Assembly (NCBI GenBank): GCA_018873245.2
Contig: JAEMBT020000002.1
Span: 11,592,001-11,656,000, forward strand
Length of the DNA stretch: 64,000 nt
Reading direction: 5' to 3'
Source of the DNA: Archegozetes longisetosus
Lineage: Eukaryota > Arthropoda > Arachnida > Sarcoptiformes > Trhypochthoniidae
Shown: positions 48,601-62,249 of the stretch, piece after piece
How positions within the stretch are numbered: the stretch's first letter is position 1
How the letters are laid out: each line of letters opens with the position of its first letter
Position numbers and translations under genes: made by a program
The notes under the pieces: model-generated
Told to the model about the DNA's origin: nothing
What the model saw: the letters and a program-made list of their open reading frames with translations, nothing else
Database searches by the model: none

Positions 48601-51600
48601 TTTCTGGTTTTATTATTCGCATTAATTCAAGTATCAAATAGTAATAATTTCTTAATGTCTCTCAGACTCATTCTTCGGACAATGACTGGAAAACACGACT
48701 ACTTTACAATCAAACAATTTTTATCCATCAAAGATTAGATAAAATATGTCTCGAGTCCGATATTAGCAAAGAGCTGATCATACTTTGAATTATTCTGAAA
48801 TGTTGCGATAATTGCAGTTTGGCTGAATCGAAAACACTTAAAGTGAATTAGAAAGATTCCTGGTATAACTTTGAACTGTACACTACCTGTACAGGTACTG
48901 TGCATGTATTTTTTGCCACCTTTAATGCATATTTACATTTAAGCATCGGTTGAATCGTGTAATTTATTCCAAGAGTTGGTACGTAAGCTCAAAAGTGTTC
49001 AAAGTCTATAATTACACGAATTTGCCTCATATCAACTGATATATTGACAGATACATTGAAAAATACGACACAGGAGTGGGTGTAGTGAACAACTATCAGT
49101 TAATTCTTATATGGTCTGCTTTGTAATTCACTGACAAATGCAAAATTACTATAACTATGGGGTGCGGTCTTCAGAACAATGGATCAATTTTCATGTACTT
49201 CTTTAAGAGGCACTTCTTATGATATTTTTGGTCTAATAAATAAGTAGCTAAACGAGTTTGTTATTATTTTTTCCTAGTATTTGTTTCATTATTTGACGTG
49301 TGTATGAACGTCGACTATATTCATGAAATCTGTCTTTTATTTAATCAAAACTGATCAAATCATTCATCAGAGATAAATGAACCAGCAAAATAAATTGATT
49401 GCACTTTTCGATCATATTGGGATAAGGAGCTGCAAGAATGGCATATTTTCTGTTTGGAAGCTCTTTTATCATTAACATATCTTACGTGATAAGTTAAGTT
49501 TGGGTCAGAGATAGACTGGTTGGGGCGATGCAGGACCTGCACATAGATAAAGACGGAGAGAGTTCAGGATTATCACAGCATTGCTCTTAAGAAATACTTT
49601 TTCACGTTTTTCCAAAGTCGAGCGAATAACAAAAAATTACAGAAGCAGTGAACATTGTGCGATCATATAAGTAATAATAAGGGAGAGAGTCATGAGTTTG
49701 GGCTCAACAAAAAGGCAGCTTATCGTTGATTAGCTTCACTGACATTAGTGCTAGTAGTTTGCCATTTGAACCATTTGATGAATGGGCAGTACACAAGTAT
49801 AATTATGGTGAACATCCTTATAAAAAGGACGCTCAACATATATCGTTGACCTTCGTTTCACCGATTCTCCGATATAAAATGTGGAAATAGTGGGAACCAA
49901 ACTTTCAATTTTTTATGATCACGACATTTATAATTCGAGACTTACTCATTATTTTATTGTTTTAAATTATCAGAAACAAAATCACTCATCCCGATAGTCA
50001 ATCATAGAAAACGGTTTCAGTTTGATCATTAGTATTTTACTTCTACACTTTTGGCAGTTTCCTATTCTTCAAATCAGATTTAGATGCAATTAAGTTAACA
50101 GTAGAAGAAAAACTATTTAATTTTGTCTAATAATGTTTTATTTGATTGGTATTTTGTCTAATCAAATGTTTTTTTTCTCAAGGAAAATCTTCATTTAGAA
50201 TTCCTAATTAAGTTTAGTTCAATTGAAACTTATAAGTATCGATGAAGCTCTGAAAAAAGACGATTTTATTATTGAACCCATGATTACTATTATTGTTATT
50301 ATTGGTACTCTCGTAAACTTAGCAAAACAGAAAAGTTGTGATTTCCTGCATAGCCATCAAATAATTTTTGTCTTCAAAAAAAGATACTGAGAGATGTGAA
50401 TCTAGATTATTATCCAACAATAAAATTTAGTTACATCGTTATGCTATTTGGTCCATAATTTGAATTTAAAAGTGCTCGTAATCTTGCAGTTATTACTAAA
50501 GATGTGCGTAAAACTGGTTTTCAAATATCCACTATTAACTTATATCGCTTGCTTGAATAACTGCTCCCAACTTTAATCTTGCAAATATTTCTTCCAACAT
50601 AAAATTATGTTAGAATTGATTTCTATTATATTTACGGCTTAAAACTGAAATCAAAAGTCAAATTAGATTCCCTTAACGAAAAAATTATGTAAATATTTTT
50701 TTATTCATCCCTTTTAACATAAATAAGTGCTTACATTACATGCGACTAATTATAATATACTTTACATTAATGCAAAAATAAAAGAAATTGAACAATAGGT
50801 GTTTTAGGCATTTATAAGTTAAGTTTTTAAACTATTATATGTATATATTAAAGTAAATTTACATATTTATAAATATATTTTTGTTTTATATCATATCGTA
50901 TTTATAATTTGAAATATCCAGATTTTGTACATCAAACTCTAACTCAAGGATTAAGTGAACAATAGTTTGTGGTTTGACTCGGTTTCTAAGCATTACAGCA
51001 GTAGAAGTAAACCAAATCAAAGTCAAACTATAAGGCTGACAGATTGGCTATCTCTCAATCAATTTTTTAAATAGACAAATTTTACAATAGATTATAGCCT
51101 ATATATTACATATTTTCAACTTTTTTCAATACATATATTTAACTTATTTTCATTACATGCCAACTTTTTGTTAATTATTCATACTCTGAATATACTAACT
51201 CTACTGTATATTAAATGAATGCTTCTCACAATGATTGAACACCAATAAAAGTAATACCGGATTATAATTATGTATCTGGGATTTGAGTCAAAGCTTATTA
51301 TATATACAGAATTGGAGATCATTCAAAGTTTATAATTAAATAATTATAAGTTAACTTGAGCAAATTTTTATCAATTTTCAAGCTTATACAACAAGTAATA
51401 TCAATTGAATTTTGAAGCACTCAATTGGATTTAGATATAACCGAATGAGTCAATTGAAGATCAAAGGAATGGGAATAGTAGTCAAAATTCAGGTGATTTT
51501 GATACCAAACAATGAAATAACAATCATCCCAATGAATGAATTAAATACCGATTAATATTAACAGATATACAGCGTAGCTGTGGCACTGAATTCACCCGAC

Positions 51601-52947
51601 ATAACGACATATACTTTTTTTTAATATCTCAATATATCGTACGTAATGGCACTGTTATGATCACTTTTACAACTGATTCAAAGTCTTTGCCCGAAAGCTT
51701 ATAACCTGACGTTTGTTACAATATATTGTTTTCAAAAATATAGAAATTTGATTGACACATAATGAAAAGAAATCCATTTTTCAAATTGAATTTTACTAAA
51801 AGTAAATAAAATTGATATGTTTAATATTCAAGAAAGCTTATCACCGTTTAAATTTAGTGATCAATTTTCTTGGAAGCTTGCAATCCCTCCAAACTTATGT
51901 AAAGTTCGTTACGATTATAAGAAATAACTATGCGAAGCGTCGAATTGACAGAAAAAGTTGATAAAATAAAAAGTCAAAAAGTTCACATTTTATTCAAAAC
52001 TAATATAAATAAAATGTTGACTTGAGCAAAGAAATTGTCTTTAAAAACTATTTAAATTTGGTTGTAAATACATAAGTCTGAGAAAAAAATATTTGGTCAA
52101 AACTACTTGTGTGAGTTGAATAGAAATTAAACAATTTGAAATCAAGTCTTCAACTGTTTTCTAAACGGATTTCAGTGCATTATTGCTTCATTAAGACCAA
52201 AGTCAAAACTCAAGTGTAAGAAAAATATTCATTAATTTTGGGATAAAAATTCGATATAAATTTTCGTGAGTTGGCACTGATTTTTGTTTAAATACAATAA
52301 TATAATCTTATATACATTTGATACACACAAGTTATTATGCAATTAACTATTGATCAAACAGTTGTGCAAATTATTAATGTATTTATAATTATTGAGTGAA
52401 ACATGTGTCCAATTCAGTTAAAGACTAAGTTATTCAATATTCATGTCATATAGTTTTCGATTGAAGTCTTAATCGCTTTTTAAATAAAAGTTCACTTAGA
52501 TGTCAACTTTTTGAGAGTTGACATTTTAAGTTCAAATATTATATGAATGTAACGTACACTAATCATTACTATAAATGTTAGCATAAAATAAAATGTGTAA
52601 TCATTACATCGATCAGACCAAAAATATACTATGAATGAATTACCATAATCTTTAAAAAGTATACCAAAAATATATCGATTTCAGTTATGAGGTAAGCAGG
52701 AATGAAACAACAGGACAGGGACAGAATAGGAATATTGAGTGATTCGTTCTTAAATATAGACTTTGCCAACAGAACCTAATCATTTTGATTGGAGCAATTG
52801 ATTTAAACCTTTTTGTTTGAGCATTCATTGCCATCAATACGCATTTATCTTAACGATTAACAAATTTTCGGCACTGAGTTTCACTTGCTAACATTGATTT
52901 CTTACTATTTTTCATTCAAAACAAAAGGACACTTAATTGGCACTCAC
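45651..52947. other. Long gene-poor AT-rich region
   Basis: Read on both strands without finding a convincing exon, transposase or inverted repeat. Open frames are short and A/T-driven. A small GC-richer patch lies at about 47690-47780. Confidence 0.45.
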
Positions 52948-53015
52948 TTCGGATATTTGAGAACTACTTTATCTCGAACCAAGTAAACCATCAGTCGGTT
53001 ATTTACGATCCAGTC
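52948..53015 (-). CDS. Orphan internal exon of an unknown minus-strand gene
   Basis: On the minus strand a good acceptor (TTTTATTTTCAG) precedes 68 bases that are open in only one frame, reading DWIVNNRLMVYLVRDKVV then LKYP, and end at the donor GTGAGTG. The other two frames stop early. Hydrophobic/basic alternation looks protein-like, but I do not recognise the family and found no neighbouring exon. It is 1.95 kb downstream of the zinc-finger gene on the same strand, so it could be an alternative downstream exon of that gene or a chance match. Confidence 0.35.
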
Positions 53016-54962
53016 CTGAAAATAAAAATTTCAAGATGAGTATCAATAAAGAAATAATTATTGGTTAACTTGAAATGTGATTATGTAGTTGAAAAGCAAA
53101 AGTATTTTCTTTGCTAGTGTTACAGTGAAAATATAGAGCAATTTTATTTAGTCTCGGGTTGGGTCGGAGCAGTTTGGGCTAACTTTAGCTATTACTTGAA
53201 CAACTCCCAACTTAACAACACTTATTTGTACCTATTCCTATAGCTGTACGCAACTGCTAGGTTCATAAAACTTCAAACAAAAAGTTTATTCATCACTTCA
53301 TTTAATTTATGATTTAAGTATTATATAGAAAATTCTTATTACTCAAAATTACAAAACCAACTTTTTCATGTTTTTCACATTAATGCTGAAAATGTTAGCC
53401 AACAAATCTATAAGACATTGTATTTCTCCCAGACCTAATTGAAGATGAATCTTGAGCATAACTTTCAAAAGCCAATTGTGGCAACAAATTCAAGTTTTTG
53501 TTCAGCACAAAGAGAGGCATAATTTATACGATGAAGAAAAGTAGACGCAAACACACGCATATAATTAATTGGAGATTTGATAAAATTTTTGCTTATATTT
53601 CTTAAAGAGAGGTCAGAATGGCTACTGACTTTCTGCATGCAATAATCTAATGTACATAACCAGATGTGGTAATAATTATTATTACATGCAGTTTTGCTGT
53701 AGGAGGCTATTGAGTAAAGAAAAACAGAACAAAAAAACGTCAATCTATTCAACTTGCAACGAGTAATATTAAACGTTAAGAATCTCAGAAAAAATTTAGA
53801 TAAGTTCGAAATTTCTCCTTTCAGTTGATATGAAATCGCTCGATAAATCGAAATAATTTATATGACGTTACTTTAAGATTGAAAGATCTTAAATAAATGT
53901 TAGGCATGTTGCAAATTATAAATTGAATTTAAAAATTAAAACTTTAAGAACATAATATACGAACCCATGATAAACAGATTTTTGAGGCAAGAGACGGAAA
54001 GGAATGCCATTATGAGAAGTGCATTTTAAGTTTCAAAAGAAAACTGATAGCAAGGTATTGCAGTTATTTGAAATAGAGTTACGCTCTTATGTATCTCGAT
54101 CATTGCTTCAAATGAAAAATGCTTAGGAAAAGTTTTATATAATTATTTTTGAAAAGTCAGTAATTTGTTTGAAGATCTTGTTGGTTTCTAAGTGAATTAG
54201 TCTAATCTTATTGATTTCCTGTGCATTTATTTGAATGGATCAAATGAAGGCTAAAGACTCTTAGATTCCAAACCAAATCAATTACTTAAGTGAAAAGATA
54301 AAGAAGCATTAGTAGAGTATTTAGCAAACTTATCAGATTCCACTATTTGTCAATCAATTTAGAATTTATTTAGTGTAACTTCGAAATTATCAACTTAAAA
54401 ATTGTGCTCTTAGTTAGAATTGGTCTATTTTTAGCATTTATTGATAAGCTGAATTGAGTTGTCTATAGGTGATGACTAAAACAAAAGTGTCCTCCTCTCG
54501 AACAATCGGTTCTATTTTTGGTCTAGAAGCAAAATGCTCCATTGCAAGAACAATTAGTGAATTTTTGGCACAACATATCGGACGCATAAAAGTGACAAAA
54601 ATATTAACGAGTTGAAAGTGATTCAAGAGTTTTTTCAATACGGAACTAGTATACTCCCACCCCCATTATTAAGGGTTGCATTGCTTTTTGCATGCATTAA
54701 GTCAGCAAAAGCAGGTCAAGAATGCGCCTTTTTATTGAATTGCATCCAGTAATACACAAAAGAATGCACGAACACAACTCTTTAAAGTATGGTAAAGAAA
54801 GAGAATACGTTAATCGCTTTAAAAAATAAAAATAAAAATACGCTCCGAGGACTTGGCAGAAAATTTTATGGTTCAGGCTTGAATAATGTTCTGTTATCTT
54901 GTTTATTGTATTCAATGTTGATCACTATGAGAAGGGCATTAACTAATTGAATTAAACTTACT

Positions 54963-57383
54963 TTATTCGTGTGCAGCCGAATCTGTAGTAGTTGTCGGTA
55001 TTATAGGAATTTTAACGGCCAAAGAGGCTTTAGTTATCTTTTGAGTAGGCGATGAGCCACTCTCTTCCATAGCTGATGACCGATGAGCAGTAGAATCTTC
55101 TTCAAGGCTAGAACTACTATCAGGTAATTCGTAACGAGCATGAGTCCTCATATGCCTCGTTATCATATCTCGACGACAGGCAGCGTAAGGACATTGCGGA
55201 CATTTATAAGGCTTTTCTCCTGTATGTGTCCTCTGGTGAGTACTTAAGTGATCGCTTCTCGAAAAGACTTGACCACATACTCTACAAGTATAGGGCTTAA
55301 TACCGGTATGGAGTCGCATATGTCTGGTCAACATATCACTTCTTGCAAATGATCGCTTGCAAACGTCGCATACATAAGTTTTGGCAGCGGCTTCGTTTTG
55401 ACGACTTCTGTGCCGGCTGGCCATATGTTTGGCCAAACGGTCGTGAAGAGAAAACATTTGACCACAAATAGGACAAACATAGGCTACATCTGCGCCCTGA
55501 CTAGCACTACCGCTAGTACTTTGTACTATGACTTCTTGTGGCTGGTGACCACTAACAGTCGCTATTTCTACATTATGCTGAGTCAGAAAACTTGTACTTC
55601 CTATCGGTGATCGTGGAAATTGAGAAGTAGTCGGAGAACCACCGTTCGGCTCATATTTGAGTGATGAACTCTGATGTACTCTAGTTGATAGTGAAGGAAT
55701 GTTAAAAAGTGTTTGCTTACTTATTGGATGTGAGTGTGTGTGTGGACTGTGATGGGTGCTATGAACAGAGCTGTGATGTGAAGAGTGGTGAGAAGTGTGG
55801 TGTGGTTGTAGAGCACGAGGACTTAATGTATCACTTGGAGTCTCACAACTACTCGATAAATTGACTGGAGATAATGGAATGTTTGTTGATGTGGCTGTTG
55901 TTGAAGTTAAACTGTCAGTTATTATACTAATAAAACGTTCGCCAATACTTCGAGGGCTCGCAGACTTGACAGATAGGTCTAGAGGAGAATCTTGTGGTGT
56001 CGACTGTTCCGATTCGAGGCTTCCACCCTTTTTAAGCGATGATATCGTTAATGGCTTTGGTATCCATCGACCTTCTTTTAATACAGTGCCATGAATTGGT
56101 TCTTGTAAATTATGTGGTGAAGACGGCACTGAAACAGAAGGTGATGGAATTACCATATTCATCGATGTGGTCGTAGTGGCAGTCGCATTGTCAAACCACT
56201 GCTGCAAATCACTGTCTGAATGACTTCGACGCCTATAAAGTTCAGGCAAAAAGCGTTGCTGTAAAAATGATTCGAAACCCGTTGTCAGCGGAGATACTGG
56301 AGTGATTGGAGATATTGGTGTCGAAGGAACGGGCAGTTTAATTGTCTCCATGAGAGACCGCTGTCTTGCCATCTCATGCCAGTTAGAAAGCATTGTCCAC
56401 GAACTACTCGGACCAATCAGTTTACCACTCGTATGTCCAGCGAGTGTACGACAATGATGACAATGACATATTGGAAAAGTAGGCAAAACTGTGCTGCCAA
56501 ATGGCGAAATCATCTTAGGAGTAGATATACTGATATCATGTAAAGGTGTTCTTTGGTCAGGTATATCCGGTATGCGAAATATTCGCTTTTCCTGGGGCTC
56601 AATGTCGTGATCAGTAGTGCTAGCCTTAGGCGATATAACCGAAGCCTGTTCGCCACCACTAAAAGGATCGTCGCTTCCTTCATCGAGACCAGGACTATGT
56701 TGCTCATGTTCACCATATAATGTTTCACTATCTCCACGACTACCACCGGCAGAGTCAGAGGTAGGAGGCGTAAAGAGGCCAATGGCTGCTTCATCGCTAT
56801 CAATCCTTTCATCTTTTATTCCTTCGACTCCAATATTTGCTGGATATTTACTTAGTCTTCCTTCAAAATAAAAGGTACCCTCCAATGGACTAGACATCTC
56901 TGATGAAGAAGCAGGAGTTGGAGTTCTCCCAATAATAGGCGATCCGGGCTCGGCTTTGCAGAGCTGATGATCACTTGTTGGAGCCATAGATGTGAACGAA
57001 TGTGTTTTTACTATTGATGAGTGACGAGTGTCTGCAACTTCTTCGATACCTAACTTCGTCTGAACACTTAGACTAATATCGGAGTCAACTGAAAGCTGTT
57101 TCTGTGGAGGTCGTGGTGATGATACGATGGTTTGCAATTGAAACTCGTCTTCGGCCACTGCTGGCGGGCTTATACTGGGCTCGCTTCCAGTCGTGTCGTC
57201 GTAACTCTGATCACTACCTTTTCTCTCTACCTGAGTCGTTAGCTTACTGAGTACTGCGTTAAGTCTTTTTCTTTTGCGAGTGTTTTGGTCAGAGCTTGTA
57301 TTTAATTCGGTTGATTTCTTTATTGCATCTTCTTCGGTACTGGTTGTCATGGCTAGCATTCGATCAGCCATAATAATACGCAT
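54963..57383 (-). CDS. klu: EGR/WT1-type C2H2 zinc-finger transcription factor, probable klumpfuss
   Basis: An intact single-exon reading frame of 806 aa; TAA precedes the first ATG in frame, so the start is bounded, with further in-frame Met at 5, 9 and 12. Four C2H2 fingers lie at 635-658, 670-692, 698-720 and 726-748, with helix residues RSDMLTR, RSDHLST and CRRDMIT in fingers 2-4, the EGR/WT1-like set that reads GC-rich DNA. Finger 1 (CPICGQMFSLHDRLAKHM) is separated from the others, as I recall for Klumpfuss. Other parts: basic patch RKRKR (36-40), Ser/Thr/Pro-rich N-terminal half, Cys/His knot CHCHHC (306-311), CtBP-binding motif PLDLSVK (467-473), His-rich run (about 528-552). A nuclear regulator, likely a repressor through CtBP (inferred). 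A canonical donor GTAAGT begins one base after the TAA, so a 3' UTR intron is possible. The symbol rests on remembered finger sequence. Confidence 0.88.
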   Translation of the reverse strand: MRIIMADRMLAMTTSTEEDAIKKSTELNTSSDQNTRKRKRLNAVLSKLTTQVERKGSDQSYDDTTGSEPSISPPAVAEDEFQLQTIVSSPRPPQKQLSVDSDISLSVQTKLGIEEVADTRHSSIVKTHSFTSMAPTSDHQLCKAEPGSPIIGRTPTPASSSEMSSPLEGTFYFEGRLSKYPANIGVEGIKDERIDSDEAAIGLFTPPTSDSAGGSRGDSETLYGEHEQHSPGLDEGSDDPFSGGEQASVISPKASTTDHDIEPQEKRIFRIPDIPDQRTPLHDISISTPKMISPFGSTVLPTFPICHCHHCRTLAGHTSGKLIGPSSSWTMLSNWHEMARQRSLMETIKLPVPSTPISPITPVSPLTTGFESFLQQRFLPELYRRRSHSDSDLQQWFDNATATTTTSMNMVIPSPSVSVPSSPHNLQEPIHGTVLKEGRWIPKPLTISSLKKGGSLESEQSTPQDSPLDLSVKSASPRSIGERFISIITDSLTSTTATSTNIPLSPVNLSSSCETPSDTLSPRALQPHHTSHHSSHHSSVHSTHHSPHTHSHPISKQTLFNIPSLSTRVHQSSSLKYEPNGGSPTTSQFPRSPIGSTSFLTQHNVEIATVSGHQPQEVIVQSTSGSASQGADVAYVCPICGQMFSLHDRLAKHMASRHRSRQNEAAAKTYVCDVCKRSFARSDMLTRHMRLHTGIKPYTCRVCGQVFSRSDHLSTHQRTHTGEKPYKCPQCPYAACRRDMITRHMRTHARYELPDSSSSLEEDSTAHRSSAMEESGSSPTQKITKASLAVKIPIIPTTTTDSAAHE

Positions 57384-59664
57384 TTGTATTTGATGGCATT
57401 ACTGCGACCGATACGAAGACTAACTGCTTTTCTAAATAATTGAAATTTCTCTTCTACTAATGGTTAACCAATCTATCCAATCGTCATAAATCTTTTCTGC
57501 TCTTAAGACTCATTTATCGCTTCGACAATTGTTTGTATCAATAATATTTAAACCAATAAGTAACAAAATTTGATGAGACGCTGGTCTAATGAATTCAAAT
57601 AAATTTCAAGTTTATTAAACACTTTTTAAAACTTGATTTCTATTGATGTGGAATATGACTGAGCATATATTGAAAACTGAATTACAATAACAAATAAATA
57701 TTATAATTTGCAACTATTGATCAAATAGCTGTGATGCGCCACAAATTGCATTAAAATCAAAAATGATCACAAACTTAACATATCGTAAACGTATTGTAGT
57801 GTTTGGATGGAATGCACTTTAGGTGAACACTATTTGAATGAAAAATGAATTGAACTGAAAGCATATGAGAAACAGAAAGCATTAGCGGCAGAACATCACA
57901 ATCAAAACATAGTAGCATTAGAGCAGATTTCTTTTTGCAACATCCAAGACATCGAGAACGAGCTCTGGTTGAATACAAAAATTGTAAGAAGTTATCGCTC
58001 CTCCTTAGCCGATGGCAAAGAGCCACCAAAACTACGTTACAAACTAACTACACCAACACTGAAGATTTTTCTGCTGCCCCCGTACTGATTACTAGTTGTT
58101 CGGGTTCAGGTTCATCCCACTAAATGTAATTCTGCCTCAATTTCAGACGAAGGTCGCCAAACGCTAATGCAATACTGACTAAAGCTTCCAAACAGCAAAG
58201 CGTTTCCCCCAAGAAAAAGGAGCAGCTCTTAAAAAAGAAAATACTAGTGGCGATGGCAGTAGTGGTAGTACAACAGTAAGTACTGCAAAACTCTTCATAT
58301 TATGTTGTGGTTGAGCTTCTGGGCTCTGCCACTGGCATTGAAAGTCCAGTTTATAAAATCTCCACCCGAGACTTCATTACAGGCAATGCCAATCTAATAC
58401 ATTTTATATACCATATACTTTGCTCATGAAATCGTGCCAATCAATTACACCACAACCAATACTATACAACCTGTACTTACTGTATCTTTTTATTGCCATC
58501 TGATTATTGTTCAGACGTTGCCTTTTTCAAATCAATCTCTGCAGATGAGTGTCATTTGAGGAGAGGCCAAAAGCACTGAATTTAGCATTAACACAATCAA
58601 ACTATTGTGTCTCTAATGATTTAAAGCGCAAGACAAGCTATTGTTTGCAAGTGTATCACATCGAGTTGCTCGCAACTAATTAGTCAACAGCAACAAAGCA
58701 ATTTTCAAATATTGCGCTTAAACATAATTAATTTGCAAATAAACGAAACGAATGAAGAAAACACAGATCATATAACACTAGTACTAGCAGTGCACATGTC
58801 ATGCTTTATATACTAAAAAATCGCAAACTATTATCAAATAACTTTTGCATAAGAAAAATAATGACAACTAATGATAAGACATATGATATATACCTGTATT
58901 TGAAAGATATGAAGAGTCATCAAATGCCATACAGTATACGATGAAATATGTTGATCGCAAACTTTAAACAAAGTATTGGTGCTGAGATCGGTCCCGGAAT
59001 GATCAGCATTTGAAAGGTTAGCAGTCTTTTTAAAAGAAGAGCACTTTTATATCCACCTACACATGGCATGACTGCGCTTGTCATACACCTTGTCATAGAC
59101 CCAGTCATTCAATATGAAGTCCATTCAAACATTTAATATCATAAACAATATAATTAGAAATATCGATAATTTAATCACTTTTACCTGATTGTCTATCATT
59201 TTGCATATCTACTCATTTGCATTGCTTCTATTAATTGCAACTATTCTATTGAAAGTTCAGCTAAACTATTAGCAGATCTATTCTCTGCCCTTGAAATCTG
59301 ATCGAATCGATTTGCCAGAAGACGAGTCACAAGAATAAACAGTACATAACTCTGTTTTTTATCTAACAAGTAAGCCATACGAATAACCTTATCAGTACAA
59401 TGATACAGGTTATTCCCAATACATGTTCCAATTTCTAATTAATTGTTCAATTCATATTTAAGCTAATTTCGAAATATTTTGCAAAAAATATATTCAGTTA
59501 AAAATATTCACAAATATTGCTTATATATCATAGTTTGAAAAGAGTAAATAAAGTAAACACTTATTTTTTCAATCAACTCTATGTCCAATTTATTATATTT
59601 GTGCATATTTTTAAGTAATTTTTGTGTAGCATAAAATTATGAATTTTATATTAAAGGATACCTC

Positions 59665-59790
59665 AGATTGAAAGGGTTTTTTACCCACTATGAAGTTGGC
59701 GCATGCGCGCACATCACGAGATATGGAGAAAACCACGCCTCCGAAAAAATTGATGCCACCTGAACCAAAATTTTCTAAAATATATTGCAT
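59665..59790. repeat. Dispersed repeat copy a, with GCGCATGCGC palindrome
   Basis: Aligns by eye to 60220-60320: both run ATTGAAA...(C/A)CC(A)C...AAGTTG, then a G/C alternation, then a GATAT...TCTCC/GGAGAAAA segment and AAAAATT(g/t)TGC(a/c). Copy a holds GGCGCATGCGCGC (59699-59711), close to the NRF1-type consensus. Confidence 0.45.
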
Positions 59791-60219
59791 CAATCCATTA
59801 GTTTGAATATGAAACAATTTTTCAAATAGGGGCCTTAGGGGTTGAGCTATGAATTTTCAAATTTGTGTGGCTCAATCACATTTATCAGGAAATTGATGCA
59901 AACGTACACAATCGATATGATACTAACCGAAGGTCATATTTGCCAATATATTGGTTGCATTTGCTGCAGTACTCTAATTTTTCTAATCACTCTATTTAAG
60001 TGATTTTCTCAACTTTTTACATGATCTGCAATATAAAAATGTTTAGGAAAATAAATGAAACAAAATGCAAAGAAAGAAACTAGATGAATATAACTTGCTG
60101 TAACTTGTTTTGCTTCATATAAATGTGCAGAACGTTGCATTTTGTGCGAATTCAACCGAATAGACTGACCAAAGCTAATGGATGCAGCCTTTTTACGTAT
60201 TAATGCACACAGAGCAATA

Positions 60220-60320
60220 CTTTATTATTGAAACCGTTCTCCACCTACAAAGTTGCGGAATTGCGTGCAATGTCCCATAAATCAAGCGATATTTTCTCCA
60301 AAAATTTTGCATCCCTTTTG
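60220..60320. repeat. Dispersed repeat copy b
   Basis: Diverged partner of the repeat about 550 bases to the left, same orientation; the G/C palindrome has decayed to GCGGAATTGCGTGC. Confidence 0.4.
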
Positions 60321-62249
60321 TTGCCATACTTTAGCGAGTCTTAGGGTTAGCGAGACCTCATTGTAAATCACTGTCCGTCCATTGAAAGGATGAAAAAAGA
60401 TAAAGTAAAATAAGGAATGACCAGTTATGCGATCGGCGATTCTGGGCTTTCATTTTTTAAGAATAGAGTTTCATTGTGTTTGGGACGGGTTCGCAATGCT
60501 ATGTGTGCTGTAAAATCATTCACTTGAAAAAAGCAAATAAAAAAGCTAAAGCCATTCAAAAATAGGGTTTACAGAGCAATAATAGAGGAGACCTGTGCCC
60601 GACTTTCTTGTCTGTCATAATAATACAATCGCAACGCGACAATACGCCCACTATAACAATAGTTATTTAAAAATGCTCTGTTATGGACATTGCACTGGTT
60701 TGTTCGAGAACTTTGCACTACCACATTCTCTATAAAGTACCACATCAACATTCGTCTTGATAATAAATGCAATTGTCAACATTTTTTCTATGATTTTTTG
60801 TGTCCAATTCATATTTTGACTCAAATGCATGTCCTTCGACTGCAATTATGAGATTAAGCTTTGCAGAAAAATATAAAAAGTTTGCAAGCGTTTTGCTCCC
60901 TAATGTAAAACTTTTGTCTATGATTACCACACAGTATAATACATAACAGAAGTCTTGCATCAGAAATATGTTCTGTTGAATAGATTTAGAAAACATAAAA
61001 ACATGATCATCTGTTTGTTCTGAGTGTGAGCTTTCTATAGAAAATAACATCACTTTCTTATTGAATTCTCGGATTGAGAAGCAGCAGCAGCAAAATATGT
61101 TATTTGTAATGAACTTATGCAATAAATAAAAGAATATCGTGCATGACGTTTGCACAGATCTGGCATATGCACCTTAACATTTGGACAGTACTTTGTTGCT
61201 AGTCTGAGCCTACATTGGAGCGCAAATATTTCACTTGTAGCTCTCTTATAGCTGTTACAGTTGATTGTAATCAAAAGCACCGCCACTTTCAGAGTAGAGC
61301 ATCTTATTATTGAAGAGCAACTGTAAGCGTCATTTGGTAAAAGACTGAATCTCGCATCGTATACACTATTTTTTACGCGTTGACGTATTTATTGCGTAAT
61401 TTCGTGTCATTTAAATGCCATATATTACAGAAAATTCTTGAGTAAGGATTTAGACAACAATTATGGTGCAAAATCAGTACAACTCTAATGTGAAGTGTAG
61501 GTTTTATTGGATGTAGTTCATTTAATAATAATATTTTGACATTTGTTCGCAAACATGAGTCAATATTTTGTCATTTAGTTATTATTTGCATTAGTGCAAT
61601 AAATAAGAGTAAAAAATAAATAAAGGCTCAAAATCACCAAATTCTGGAGTAAATGTCAAACATTTGGACTTGACTGCAGGTACAACAGCTAACCATGAAA
61701 ACAGGGCTCAGACTGAACAATGTCCATACATTGAAAGGATTTATTTAGAAAACAGAGAGATTTGCATGCATTATATTAGCTATGAATGGTATCGATTGGG
61801 ATATGTGTCTGCATTCAACACAAAATGAAAGAAAAATAAATCTTTTTCAAATGGGATTAAAGTTAGAGCTGGCTATTACTCTATCAGTTACATCAGCCAT
61901 ATCAGCACCGGTACAATGCACTCCAATCGCTATTAAATATAGTATTTGTCTCTTAGCTTTTTTCAGTTGATTTGCATTTATATTAAGTTTAATATGCATT
62001 TGTATCAAATCAAGTATTTATCAAATTATGAGCACCGAAGTAAGTGTGTCTGAAGGAACGATATTTTTCAGACTTATTATCCGTCTTATATTTCAAATGC
62101 AATATTGAGACGCTTAGAGAAAAGAGCGCATTAAAAAATAGTTTAGAGAAAATACAGCACAATATTCTGCTGACTTGTTATTCTTCAGGCAGGTTAGAGT
62201 AGGCTTCAGTGACGCAAATCAACAATTTTCTGCCCGGGACTCAAATGCA

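Noticed and set aside
55398-57300. Several 70-100 codon frames overlapping the zinc-finger gene
   Set aside because: Shadows of the 806-aa coding frame on other frames and strands.
60745-61155. 136-codon frame on the minus strand
   Set aside because: A/T-driven composition, no recognisable motif or conserved-looking core; likely chance, though the longest unexplained frame in that region.
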